Assembly (NCBI RefSeq): GCF_022581195.2
Contig: NC_061455.1
Location: forward strand, 9,313,689-9,377,688
DNA: 64,000 nucleotides
Source: Helicoverpa zea
Lineage: Eukaryota; Arthropoda; Insecta; Lepidoptera; Noctuidae
Direction of reading: 5' to 3'
Shown in pieces: positions 11,575-22,084 of the stretch (positions within the stretch are counted from its first letter, which is position 1; each line of letters opens with the position of its first letter). The notes under the pieces are model-generated. The model searched no databases and was not told the origin of the DNA. It was given only the letters and a program-made list of their open reading frames with translations. The translations under genes and the position numbers were made by a program.

Positions 11575-13525
11575 AAAGGAGATCATTCAAGTCTCGAACA
11601 TTTTGTACCCAAAAATGAAAGTGCCGGCTAGAGAAAAAAAATTGTAGATTCTCGTAGAGAATAATAGCCTGAAGATTATTTACTATTACAAGAAAAGCCT
11701 ACAATTAACCCCCAGGCTGCTACTGGACTTTGAAAGTACAAAAAAATCCCACAATGTCTGAACAATCACATTACGGCCCCAATCTGGAGGAGGCAGGCGC
11801 TGCCTTCAAGCAATTCCTGCCCAACCTGAGGGGCCCAAACGTTTTTTTTTTTTTTGATGGGAAATCATCAAATGACCCCTGCCGCTGTAGGTTAGCAGCG
11901 TGAGGGACTGTTAGACTCTTACTGACTAAAACCCATCATGTTCCTTCTTAAGCCCTTTATATACTAGGGCCACGGTAACTCTTTCGAACAATCCCGCAGC
12001 CCCGGCAGGCCTTGGCCCTGGAGGGCCCTGCTGGGGTTTTGCTGACGCCAGAGTAAAAATATCGCAGATTCTGAACGAGAATAATATCCTGAAGATTTTT
12101 TACTTTTATAAGGAATGTCTTCGTTTAACCCTTAGACTGCTATTTGAGTTTAAAATGTGCGTACGGTGAATAAAAACCGAAATCGAAGTAATTCCAGTAA
12201 TCGAACGGAAGTGAATGTTACGGGAAATAACGTCTACAGTATTTTTTTAACTGACCGAACATCTACGATTAGATACCCCCTGTTACACCGATGAGGCTCT
12301 TACTGATTTAAACCCGTATACCCAAACCAGCGGTAACTCTATCGGACAATCCCACACCCCGGCAGGTTTTGGCCATGGTGGGCCCCACTGGTGTTTTTGC
12401 TGACTCTCTGAGGAAGGCATTGAACAACGCTCGCCGCCGACACGGGCCTTTTGTCTCCAAAGAGGCGGAGGGACGATGAGAGAGCCACCCGAAACTCACC
12501 GCTCACAGACCCACGCCTACGGGGGCCAGGAGTCGTTCGAAATCCGACGTCCGTGGTATTTTCCACGTCCACCGCAGCGGCTGGGATGAGAGGCGCTAGC
12601 TCTCAGTTGTTCTACCGCCTCTAGCATAAATGATCCGCAAAAGGAGACGATAGCATCCCATTCCCACCTGGCCCTATAGTTTCGGGTGGCTCATCGTCCC
12701 TCTGTCTATTTGGAGACAACCACCTTGGGCCCTGCAGCAAACCCTGCCGGAGCTGCGGGATTGTCCGAAAGAGTTACCGCAGCCCTGGTTCATGGTCAGA
12801 AGGAACATGATGGGACTTACTTATTGCAGTAAGTCTCCTCGGTGTAGCATAGGGAGGGGGTAATCGTAGACATTCAGTTATTTAATAATAAAAAAATACT
12901 ATAGACGTTATTTCTCGTAACATTCCAGTATAGATTTTTTATTCACGGTACGCACACTTTAAACTCAAATAGCAGTCTAAGGGTTAAACGAAGACGTTCC
13001 TTATAAAAGTAAGAAATCTTCAGGATATTATTCTCGTTGAGAATCTGCGATATTTTTACTCTGGCGTCAGCAAAACCCCAGCAGGGCCCTCCAGGGCCAA
13101 GGCCTGCCGGGCCTGCGGGATTGTTCGAAAGAGTTACCGTGGCCCTGGTATATAAAGGGCTTAAGAAGGAACATGATGGGTTTTAGTCAGTAAGAGTCTA
13201 ACAGTCCCTCACGCTGCTAACCTACAGCGGCAGGGGTCATTTGATGATTTCCCATCAAAAAAAAAAAAAAACTTTTGGGCCCCTCAGGTTGGGCAGGAAT
13301 TGCTTGAAGGCAGCGCCTGCCTCCTCCAGATTGGGGCCGTAATGTGATTGTTCAGACATTGTGGGATTTTTTTGTATTTTCAAAGTCCAATAGCAGCCTG
13401 GGGGTTAATTGTAGACGATTCTTGTAATAGTAAAAATCTTCAAGGCATTATTCTCTACGAGAATCTACATTTTTTTTACTCTGGCCGGCATTTTCAGTTT
13501 TGGGTACGAAATGAATGATCTCCTT
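11575..13525. repeat. 1.95-kb imperfect palindrome of inverted R1-like retrotransposon 3' ends
   Basis: AAAGGAGATCATT at 11575 matches the inverse of AATGATCTCCTTT at 13525, and the arms pair inward for about 690 bp each. The central 550 bp are only partly inverted. Each arm has an R1/SART-like 3' end: a T-run at 11842-11855 on the left and an A-run at 13257-13270 on the right, both beside the same hairpin module. The centre (minus strand, about 12600-12665) encodes WDAIVSFCGSFM, a SART/R1 C-terminal motif. It lies inside the P element. Confidence 0.85.
12300..12700 (-). pseudogene. SART/R1-like ORF2 C-terminal remnant inside the palindrome
   Basis: The minus strand encodes a short stretch WDAIVSFCGSFMLEAV, matching WDAVVSFCEDVM in the SART-like ORF at 55742. 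GC-rich sequence running toward the 3' UTR follows. No intact frame remains. Confidence 0.55.
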
Positions 13526-13695
13526 TATAAAAGTGTTTTATTTTACCTTTTTGGTTTGATTAATTCCATGGCTTCTCGTAACTAACCGATAAAAATATCG
13601 GTTAGCTACAAGAGTGAAATTGTAACAAATATTCATCCAAACTTTCGCCGTATAAAATCAGTCTGATTAAGACATAATGCATGTTTTTCTGCCCT

Positions 13696-13888
13696 ATCTA
13701 TACTAATATTATAAAGCTGAAGAGTTTGTTTGTATGTTTGAACGCGCTAATCTCAGGAACTACTGGTCCGATTTGAAAATTTCTTTCAGTGTTAGATAGC
13801 CCATTTATCGAGGAAGGCTATAGGCTACTTTACCGGTACGGGAAGTAGTTCCCATGGGATGCGGGTGAAACCGCTGGCACAAGCTAGT
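13696..13888 (+). mobile_element. Helitron-like non-autonomous repeat, copy 3
   Basis: Same family as 6091 and 6293, with the same start (TACTAATATTATAAAGC) and an end in AAGCTAGT. It lies within the P element. Confidence 0.65.
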
Positions 13889-14097
13889 CTAATATAACTA
13901 GAATTGCATAGTTTTTACATGTACGTATATGTTAGTCTATACGTGCGTCTTAACATGTGTGCAAATTTTATATGTATGTAAAAAATTCTATGTATGCAAA
14001 TCAATCAATCATCAACATGAGTTGTGAGATTGACCTACAAAATGCAAAAAAAGTAAGATAATTTGGATTTCGCGGGCACATTTTATAATATAGTAAG

Positions 14098-14453
14098 ATG
14101 AGGGCATTAACTACTCTTTTTTCTATACTTTATACCCCGTCTTCACCTTCCTATTTAACCTCTCACTTTCAGTATGTGTGTTCTCAGCATAACAAAAATC
14201 TCCGCTCCTCTAATAATCGTCTTCTTCACTGCCCTGCTCACCGTTCAGACATTATTCACTCTTCCTTCTTTGTGAAATCTATTCTTCTCTGGAATGAGCT
14301 ACCTCTGGAGGTCAGGATGGTAAATAGTCGACACACTTTTAAAATGAAACTGCGAAATCACATCCATGGCAAGTTGGCCGAATCATTACAGTAGTTCATT
14401 TTTCTTACCATCTTCTCCTACATTCTCCTGGATACAGTTGTACATATATATAG

Positions 14454-14490
<37 letters not shown>

Positions 14491-14660
14491 TTATATATGC
14501 ATAAATATATATTTTTATTATCTTCCACTGATGCTCAAATTGTGTTGCACCTACCACTTCTATTTCACCACCACCCTAAGGTAGACTGGCAGAGAACGCC
14601 TAAGGCGTTAAGTCCGCCGTTGTACAATGTGCAAAAAGTATTTTAAATAAATAAATAAAA
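14098..14660 (+). pseudogene. 3' end of a CR1/L2-like non-LTR retrotransposon
   Basis: A 98-residue frame encodes SFFVKSILLWNELPLEV and FKMKLRNHI, the usual C-terminal tail of CR1/L2/Jockey-type reverse transcriptases. The 3' UTR contains a TA microsatellite (about 14448-14485) and ends in AATAAATAAATAAAATAA, a short tandem tail typical of this group. It is 5'-truncated. Confidence 0.65.
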
Positions 14661-14875
14661 TAATTATGATTACTGTAAACACTTATTATCATGAGTTTTT
14701 TTTTTTATCGATATTTGTTCGCTGATGTCGACATCACTACCACTACGTTACGACGACTACGTTTTAGTACCACGGACATTCGCTACGTCTAACAGCGCCA
14801 AAATGGCGATTATCAAACGGGCACAAAAGCACGTTGACAACAGCCGGTCCAGTGTGGTAAATATAGAGGTCAGTG

Positions 14876-15000
14876 GGCTAACCTGATGATGGAAACCATC
14901 AGAGAAGGTCGAGGGAACTCGACATTCGAATATGTAAACTACCTCGTGTTTGGGCTTATATTATTCGTATTGATGGGTACTTTCCACTTATGCGGATAGT
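14876..15000 (+). repeat. Tandem repeat block, right part
   Basis: Continuation of the 10590-10766 array after the P element, starting with the duplicated GGCTAACC and the same GATGATGGA...GGAACTCGACA unit. Confidence 0.6.
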
Positions 15001-15045
15001 GACAACTATGCTTGTCACTAAAATGCCAAAAATAAAAAACTTTTT

Positions 15046-15235
15046 ACAAAAAAAATTAACAGACTCTCAAAAACACTGAAAAGCAAAAAACTATTCTTAG
15101 GTGCATCGGCCTAGAATTCGGTGTCTAGTGGATGATGATATGTTTATTTCGCCACCGACTTCTAGGCCGGTGCACCTAAGAATAGTTTTTTTTTTGCTTA
15201 TCAGTGTTTTTGGGAGTCGGTTTTATTTTTTTGTG
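15046..15235. repeat. Small inverted-repeat element
   Basis: CAAAAACACTGAAAAGCAAAA with CTATTCTTAGGTGCA on the left is matched by an inverted copy ending near 15230 (TGCACCTAAGAATAG then GCTTATCAGTGTTTTTG). Arms are about 70 bp. A foldback MITE is likely. Confidence 0.65.
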
Positions 15236-15469
15236 GTTTACCTACTACAATCTGCAATTCTCCGGTCTGGTCAAAAACAAGCCTTGCAAATAATTTTAAC
15301 ATTTTTTTATAGCTATAGTCTTTTAAATTTACATATTGAGTATAATAATTAAAATGTATAAAAATGGCCTTAAAAAGAATAACCTAATCAAACTATCTCT
15401 AATTAAAAACATAAAGTAGGCACTGTGTAAAAATTATTAAGACCTAACAAATCTAGTATTTGGCGCTAT

Positions 15470-16030
15470 CAACCAACCACCTCCGAACGGTTTTTTGTAG
15501 CGCTTGCAGATTGCACAATTCGGAGGGTTTTCCTTAGAGGAGCACTCTTGTGAGTCGCGTATCCTTCTGCTCCACAGTGGCCACAAGCAGAGGTGATGGA
15601 TTTGCAAGCCCTAAGATGTATGACCATATTGCTGACACTAGAAGCACCGAGTCACAGGGGTGAAATCTCGTACCGAGCAAGACGTTCAGTTTGTGTAAAG
15701 CCTGTTCTGATTGACTAGGGCTTTCCGGATGCTGGCTGGTACTTCAACAACGTAGTTGCAGCTGGCAGCATTCCTTTTTCCTGACACCTCCGTTTCTTAT
15801 TTTGCGAAGTCCACGTACGTACCTTTAGTTTCTTTTCTTCAGGGCACACAATTTTTTGGACAAAAGTTTTGGTCTCTTCACTAGTCTTGGTATGGTCACT
15901 AGGATATAGCGACTGAGCTAGTTGCATGAGGTCAAATAAGGCTTTTTGTTCCCTTCACCATGTCTGCAAAGGAAGTGCTTTCCGAATTTTTTTGATGAGA
16001 GTCTCCTGCAGTTTCTGCTTCATCTCAGTC
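15470..16030 (-). pseudogene. Degenerate retroelement gag with zinc knuckles
   Basis: On the minus strand, frame-shifted pieces read MKQKLQETLIKKIRKALP, then IPASIRKAL, then knuckle-like CQQYGH, CGHCGAEGYATH and CAICKRYKKP. The order (helical part, three CCHC-like knuckles) fits ORF1 of a non-LTR element. Several stops and frameshifts are present. No partner RT was found beside it. Confidence 0.5.
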
Positions 16031-16110
16031 AAACTAATTTAAGTATTTTATTTTATTCAGGAAACAAATAGTCACGTACAAAAAACTTACATAAGAAAAC
16101 AATAAATATT

Positions 16111-16275
16111 ATTCGTGGTGGCCTAGCGGGTAAAGAACCAACCTCTCGAGTATGAGGGCGTGGGTTCGATTCCAGCTCAGGCAAGTACCAATGCAACTAA
16201 GTTTGTTTGTACTTTCTAAGTCTATCCTAGACGCAATGGCTGATAAAAAGGTGAAGGAAAACATCTTGAGGAAAT
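16111..16275 (+). mobile_element. tRNA-derived SINE, truncated by a MITE
   Basis: The tRNA-like head (GTGGCCTAGCGGGTAAAG, box B GGTTCGATTCC) resembles the element at 2384-2766. It continues to GTGAAGGAAAACATC, where MITE copy 3 follows. The sequence after the MITE does not obviously resume the SINE. Confidence 0.7.
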
Positions 16276-16278
16276 CTG

Positions 16279-16661
16279 GGGCCCGATTCTCCTAAAGTTT
16301 AACAATGTCAAAATCGAATCGCAATATGATCGCAATAGCAGTTTTAACCATTCTGCTACTAATAAAAGACCAATCGTATCGTATTCGATTGACATTTGAT
16401 TGGTGTGCGATTGGTCTGCTATTTTGGTGATTTTGGTCTATACGGTAGTTTGCTGTACAATCATTTTGCAATCGTAAATCATTTGCAGACAAAATGATTC
16501 ATTATTGAATGACAAAAAAGGATAAAAACGTTTATTTCAAAGAAAAAATAGCGGAATGCCACATACGCTTCCATCGTAATCGAGTCGGGATTGGATCTCA
16601 GTCGAATCGAGTCGAACGTGAATCGTATGACGGTTAAGTAAAATTAGGAGAATCGGGGCCC
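16279..16661 (-). mobile_element. MITE with GGGCCCGATTCTC termini, copy 3
   Basis: Same family as 5213 and 7841 but in the opposite orientation, judged by the asymmetric interior. Its right terminus carries an extra G, and I could not confirm a 3-bp duplication. Confidence 0.8.
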
Positions 16662-16669
16662 AGGAGTAG

Positions 16670-17185
16670 AAAAAACCTTAATTGCTTCATCTTTTGCGTG
16701 ACTTTTGGGTTACTGCTGGCGGTGAAGAGCGATGTGGCAGTCCGCCACGGTGTGGGATCCATATTTGTAGATGATCACTTTTTGTCCATTTTGTAGTAAA
16801 AACTGTATAAATATATAAAACACAACAAAAACGAAGTCTTTAAGACTAGGTTACAATAAAAAAAAATGTTAAGAACCTAATTACGCTATTTTGAAGTTGC
16901 TTTGATGAGCACGTCTGTATTCGTCGAATAATGCGTTATCTTATAATTCTTATAGAATTAATCGTAATTACTTATACAATCTATTTTTCTCCTTAAAAAA
17001 ATAAGGTTAGGTACATTATTTGTTATTTAATTGATAAGATGTAGGTATATGACATGTACCTACCTATGTGCCACAGTTTGATTACTTAGGTAATCCACCT
17101 ATTTTAACCGACTTTTAGGCCTAGCCTGATAGGTACTATTTTCAGGCTTTGCATATTTAAAGTTACACATGAATAAGTACCTATC
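16670..17185. other. No gene recognised
   Basis: AT-rich sequence without a coding signal, except an AACCGACTTTTAGGCCTAGCCTG motif at about 17105, again the kind found at the ends of dispersed lepidopteran repeats. Confidence 0.4.
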
Positions 17186-17189
17186 TACA

Positions 17190-17365
17190 AATGCAATCGG
17201 ACAAGTGGGCCAACATCACAGGAAGGACAGGAAGACCAAGGAAACGCTGGAGAGCAGATAGACAGCTTCCAACAAGGACTGGTCATAAATAGCGACCGAT
17301 AGGGAAAGATGGAAGGCTATGGGGGAGGCCTTTCCCAACCGTTGGACAACATAGGCTAAATAAAA
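17190..17365 (+). pseudogene. C-terminal fragment of an RTE-type reverse transcriptase
   Basis: The plus strand encodes GRPRKRWRADRQLP and, after a frame change, DRERWKAMGEAFPNRWT. GRPxxRW followed by DR.RW..(L/M)GEA(F/Y)..RW/QQWT is the standard tail of RTE-type LINE proteins. It is truncated and frameshifted. Confidence 0.6.
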
Positions 17366-18516
17366 AGAAAACATGTATAAGTGCGTTTGCGTTCTTCCGA
17401 GATGCGGGCATTGCCTCATAGTCAGGATCTAATGATGGTAACCCAAAAACTCCGGGACGGCACCTTGGATTTGTAGACACACTAGGCACGCACAAAAACT
17501 CGTGTTACTGACGACTACAAACCCATGAAGATTTAGAGCTGATTTAATGATAGAGAATAAGAGCCACGACAAAAGTATACCTGCGCGAGTGTGAAATACA
17601 GCTTAGTGTCCTCTTTGCTCTGTTGTATTGTACCTACCTACATATTTGTAATTTCGTGATGGTATCATAAAGAAAATCTAAGTAAAACATCGAAACAAAT
17701 TATTATCATTTATTCTTATTCAATTCAGACCTAATAAAACAACCAGATTATTAAAAATACAAAGCATTTCAAATAAACTGTCTTTTACAGTACTGTGTCT
17801 TAAATTGTACATAAATACATGCATCAAGTATGTATTAACAATATTCTATCTCACGAATTTGTGAAGAAAGCAATCGCACCGCACGTTGGGTACTACGGTA
17901 AATCACTTCGAGTAGAACCCATTTATTTGTATTTTGTATCATAGTAGATATGATGGCACGGTCACGGAGCGGAGTTGTCATCCTAAAGTAGCGTACCAAA
18001 ATGCGGGTGTTTGGAGGACGAGGAACGTTACTAGCTCCGACCTCATACGTCGTCTAGTGAAACCGCACTTTTTTTTTCAAGATAAAACCACTAATCAATT
18101 CAGCCGAATTTTTTTACAAGGACGTTAGTTCTAGTAAGTAAATAATCGTTTTGATTAGGTCCACCGTGCGTTACCTACATGACCTGACATGACATGGCAT
18201 GACAAGGCGCCTGACCTAGCAAGATAAATTATAAAGGACAAATATCTACTCGCCTTAGCAAACATCAACAAATTGTGGGCAAACATTCCTAAGTTTACAG
18301 AAAAATGTAGCTTAACAGTTAACTATCGCCAAAGGGTATATAAACGTTAGTTAAGCGTTTTATGTCCGAGAACAAATTAAGGAGAATCTCGCCATAATGA
18401 TCTAACGGTTTGTTTTCAATTTTATGAATTTGTAGTATTCGAAACGGAAATAATTCTTTTTTAAGAACTGATCAACAATCTTACAAACATGATAGCATCA
18501 CAAAAGCAAAGGTCGT
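17366..18516. other. No gene recognised; 3' flank of mre11
   Basis: The segment should hold the mre11 3' UTR (minus strand). Possible polyadenylation signals (TTTATT on the plus strand) lie at about 17920 and 17707; none is close to the stop codon. A short TGACATGACATGGCATGAC repeat lies near 18183-18203. Confidence 0.4.
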
Positions 18517-20400
18517 TCAGTCGGAGTCGTCGATGTCAGAAGAATCCCGACGGCGAGCCTTTGACGCAAAATTCTGAATCCATGTAGCAGTTTTCTGTGC
18601 GGCCGTACGGCGCGGCGTGCGGCGCTCGGGCGCGGCGGCGGGCGGCGCGGCGGCGGCGGGCGGCGCAGCGGCCTCGGGCTCGGCGCGGCCGCGGCCCCGC
18701 GCGCGAGGCCCGCGGGCGCGGCCGCCGCGAGGGCCGCGCGCCCCGCGCCCTCTGCCGCGTACTGCTGTCTCGGCCTCGGACCGAGTCGGCTCTTCGTCGC
18801 TCGATCCTTCGATTACAATCTGCGCCGGCGCAGCAGCTTTAAGCGCCGCAAGCTGAGTCACATCGGCTGCATCGATTTCATCGCGGAGCACTCGGAGCCT
18901 GTCTGCAATAGCTTCGATATCCGTATCAGTGTTGGACTCTATCAAAGTGGTGATACAACGCCTTCTATATGCATCGAGGGCAAATCTGAGAATCTCCTCA
19001 TGTTGCTTAATAGTAAAATCCCGCACAGCTTCGGTCATAAGTTGGACTGGTAGCGCAGCGAGTCGGCGCTCAGGTGGCAGAGCATCGTAGTAGGCACGCA
19101 ATAACGTCTCTACATTCGTGGAGTCTGCCACGTAGTCGGCAACATCCACCTCTTCTTCATGGCCTTGTCGCTTTTCGCGTATTTTCCGCTCGCGTTTTAA
19201 AAGTAGGATATCATTAGAGTTTGCAACCTGGCCTGTAAAGTTTTGGCCAAACCTTGCTCTATTAAATATCTGATCCTCCCTTTCATAAAAAACACTGAGT
19301 CTTATCAGTGGCATAGTTGGTTGTCTGGGGTCCCCAGATAACAGATTTTGTGCTTCCACTATTGCCTCATTGACCTTTTGCTTAAGATATTCTTGTACCT
19401 TTTCACTTTCATTGACATCCTCATCCCCAAGATTATGTTCTGACAACACAACTGTTTTAAAAATAAAGGGTCGCACAGTTTTCAACGGCAAAGCAGTTAG
19501 AATATAATCATTTTTATGTATTTGTAGCAATGCACAATGTTTGGGTCGAGCCTCACCAGCTGCCAATGATGTAGCCACCGTGCTGCCAGGCTGGATCACA
19601 TTAAAGTGATCTGCTTCTCGATTGCCTTTCATATCATAGAGCTCACAGTCATGTTCATGACCCCACACAATTAAATCTAGAAATGTTGGTAATTCTGCTT
19701 CCTTAATGAAGTTTCCTGCACCTCTGTCCTCAGCTCTGTTCTGATGCAACACAAGTATGTTGAACCAGTCATGTTGTTCATCTCGCAGCATTTCTACCTT
19801 TTTCTCTTGGAACAGATGAGACAAGCGCTGGTCTTTAAGATGGCTTAAACCATATAGTGCAAGTTTGCTATCACCTTTTTGTAACAGTACAGGGGAAATA
19901 CGGACATGAGTATAATCTGTCCACTTGCCAAAGTAATTAACCAGCCCTCCTGTAGAAAGTAAATCAAGGCTGCTTATGCCTTCCCGTCCAACAGGATCAT
20001 CATGATTACCATGAATTGACAAAATCGGATAAGACACATTCAAGTTTGGGTCTTCATAATTGACGTTTCGAGAGAAGTTAATTGTCTGGTCCGACAGCAA
20101 CTCGATACTTACAGGCTTATCGCCTAAGCAATACTTGCGTACGATTTCCATGCACTTATAGATGCAATTGAGAGACGGTTTCGCATGGTGGAACAAATCA
20201 CCGCCAAGCAGTATCAAATCCACATCATATTGTACCGCCAGAGACAAAGTCTCTTCAAAAGCTATAAAACTATCCTCACCCCTGACAGGATGTTCTTCTA
20301 AATAACCTAAATGAATATCTGAAGCGATGAGAATTCTTATAGTTTCGTCTTGGGACCAAACACTTGAATCATTTCCAACCATATTAATATTTGTTATCAC
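18517..20400 (-). CDS. mre11: Double-strand break repair nuclease MRE11
   Basis: This intact 627-residue protein is the Mn-dependent 3'-5' exonuclease/endonuclease of the Mre11-Rad50-Nbs1 complex, acting in the nucleus on broken DNA ends and at telomeres. The N-terminal calcineurin-like phosphoesterase domain carries all motifs: SDIHLGY (D28, H30), GGDLFH (D68), HGNHDDP (N132, H133), LVLHQN (H219) and WGHEHDC (H248, H250). The Mre11 DNA-binding domain follows (about 300-480). The tail has an Arg/Gly-rich GAR motif (about 545-575), a target of arginine methylation, an Ala/Pro stretch and a Ser/Asp-rich end. The length is near the family norm and the coding region has no intron. An ATG at residue 7 would also serve as a start. 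The C-terminal 200 bp are very GC-rich. Confidence 0.95.
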   Translation of the reverse strand: MITNINMVGNDSSVWSQDETIRILIASDIHLGYLEEHPVRGEDSFIAFEETLSLAVQYDVDLILLGGDLFHHAKPSLNCIYKCMEIVRKYCLGDKPVSIELLSDQTINFSRNVNYEDPNLNVSYPILSIHGNHDDPVGREGISSLDLLSTGGLVNYFGKWTDYTHVRISPVLLQKGDSKLALYGLSHLKDQRLSHLFQEKKVEMLRDEQHDWFNILVLHQNRAEDRGAGNFIKEAELPTFLDLIVWGHEHDCELYDMKGNREADHFNVIQPGSTVATSLAAGEARPKHCALLQIHKNDYILTALPLKTVRPFIFKTVVLSEHNLGDEDVNESEKVQEYLKQKVNEAIVEAQNLLSGDPRQPTMPLIRLSVFYEREDQIFNRARFGQNFTGQVANSNDILLLKRERKIREKRQGHEEEVDVADYVADSTNVETLLRAYYDALPPERRLAALPVQLMTEAVRDFTIKQHEEILRFALDAYRRRCITTLIESNTDTDIEAIADRLRVLRDEIDAADVTQLAALKAAAPAQIVIEGSSDEEPTRSEAETAVRGRGRGARGPRGGRARGPRARGRGRAEPEAAAPPAAAAPPAAAPERRTPRRTAAQKTATWIQNFASKARRRDSSDIDDSD

Positions 20401-20630
20401 GTCAGTTTTCGGTAATATTATCGTACAAACTGAACATTGAAGTTATAAATCGCTTTCAATTAGCCGCCAACTTTCTACAAAGAAATTACGCTGTTTAGTC
20501 AACTCTGTCAACCTTCCTTCTGTCAATTCACTCAATTGTCAAGTTATATCAATGGAACGCGTTCAGAATCAAGCAGAATCTATGACAGCGTGACTCGAAT
20601 ATGTCGAATTGCGTAATCTTTTTATTACTT

Positions 20631-20816
20631 ACTAGCTTCCGCCAGCGGCTTCGCCCGCGTGGTGTGTTGATAAAAAGTAGCCTATGTGTTAATCCAGGGT
20701 ATCACCTATCTACATACCAAATTTCAATCAAATCGGTCCAGCCGTTTTTGCGTGATTGAATAACAAACATACATCCATACATTCTCACAAACTTTCACAT
20801 TTATAATATAAGTAGG
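20631..20816 (-). mobile_element. Helitron-like repeat upstream of mre11
   Basis: ACTAGCTTCCGCCAGCGGC at the left and ATAAGTAGGA at the right are the two ends of a very common lepidopteran Helitron-derived repeat, here in minus orientation, about 230 bp upstream of the mre11 start codon. Confidence 0.65.
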
Positions 20817-22084
20817 ATTTCATGTTTATTTCAATTCCATAAGAAATGAAAAAACCCACGACGGTAAAAATCTTATTGAAAAATAATAAAATAACTCAAA
20901 ACCCCCGACTTAACCAGTATACCATACCCCAGACTTACCATAATACATAACCGAGGAATATCCAGCGGGGCCTGCCAACCAGCTAAAGCAGTGTTTCCCA
21001 AAGTGGGCGATAACGGCCCCTTGTGGGCGCTGCAGGTCTCAAGGGGGCGGTAAGAGACCCAGAAAGAAAATAGGGGCGTTGTGTAGAGGCCTGGGGGGTG
21101 ATTTGTAATTTTATTAAGACTGCGCCGAGCGAACACAGCGCGCGGAAAATAGGTATTTACTGCGGCGCGCTAGTTGTGTGCGTCGTTACGCACACAACGA
21201 CAAGTTCGCTCGGTGGCCGCTTGCGTTGCATGGCAGAAGTGAGTAAGTCAGAATTTTTAGAATTTGAGTGACTGAGTGTAACTTAGTTTTTAAATTTTGA
21301 GTATATTGAGTGAATTGAAAAGACGAATAATGAATATTTTGACGGTTCTGTGTAGGTACATAAATCCGTGTCCCTTCGTCCAGCATACTCACCATGGAAT
21401 CCTGATATTTCATGAATGTCAAAAAACTGTTCTGAAATAGTGCTAAATAGTGCCCAAAGGAAAAAAATAGTGCTCTTGTACTTGCGAAGATATAGCCATA
21501 GTTCGATGAGTATGCTGGACGAAGGTTTCGCCCAGCATACTCACCTCCGTCCGGAGAATCTGTATACGCTTCAAACATAATTCATACTTCAAAAAATAGT
21601 TCCCAAATAGTGCCAAACGGTGCCCAAAAAGAAAAAACAGTGCTCGAATAACTTCGGAGTTATAGGCTAGGAGGCCTCTTAGACAACGACTTGTGAACAT
21701 CAACTAATATGAATTACAAGATTGCTCAGATTCGGTTCTATATTTCTCTCCACGTAGTTTATATATCTGTCCTATTTTACTGAATATAGAAAAAATAAAA
21801 ATCATGTCAATGTCAATCGGTCGCTCCGTTTCGTAATTAAAGTAGACACAAACAAACAAATAAAAAGGCAACAGACACACTATCACATTTTGATAGTTAT
21901 TAGTACTCGTAGATATCTATCATGTTTTAACAAGTTTTTGTTAAATAACCCGAATTGTGAATTCCTGTATCAGTCGGCTGGTTCAAGTTGTACGACCAGG
22001 ATGGCACGGGCAGAAGAGACAAGTCACTGAGGGTGCCATTCTAATCTGCAAAGCCTAGGTTCACTTCATTATTCAAAGGACAAT

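Larger units (their letters stand above)
10767..14875 (+). mobile_element. P-element-superfamily transposon, inactive
   Basis: The ends are perfect 31-bp inverted repeats beginning CACTGACCTCTATATTT (10767-10797 and 14845-14875). They are flanked by an 8-bp duplication GGCTAACC at 10759-10766 and 14876-14883. A 31-bp TIR with an 8-bp target duplication is the signature of the P superfamily, and the element contains a broken THAP domain, the P transposase DNA-binding module. Insertion split a tandem repeat. The interior was later filled by a palindrome, a Helitron-like copy and a LINE fragment, and no catalytic transposase region is recognisable, so it is dead. Confidence 0.9.

Noticed and set aside
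13583..13605. Short perfect palindrome ACCGATAAAAATATCGGT
   Set aside because: Too short and AT-rich to call a regulatory site without other support.
21186..21703. Transposase of the hAT element in the overlapping minus-strand frames
   Set aside because: The frames of 86-130 codons have no DDE/RNase H-like or BED motif and are partly repeats of each other.
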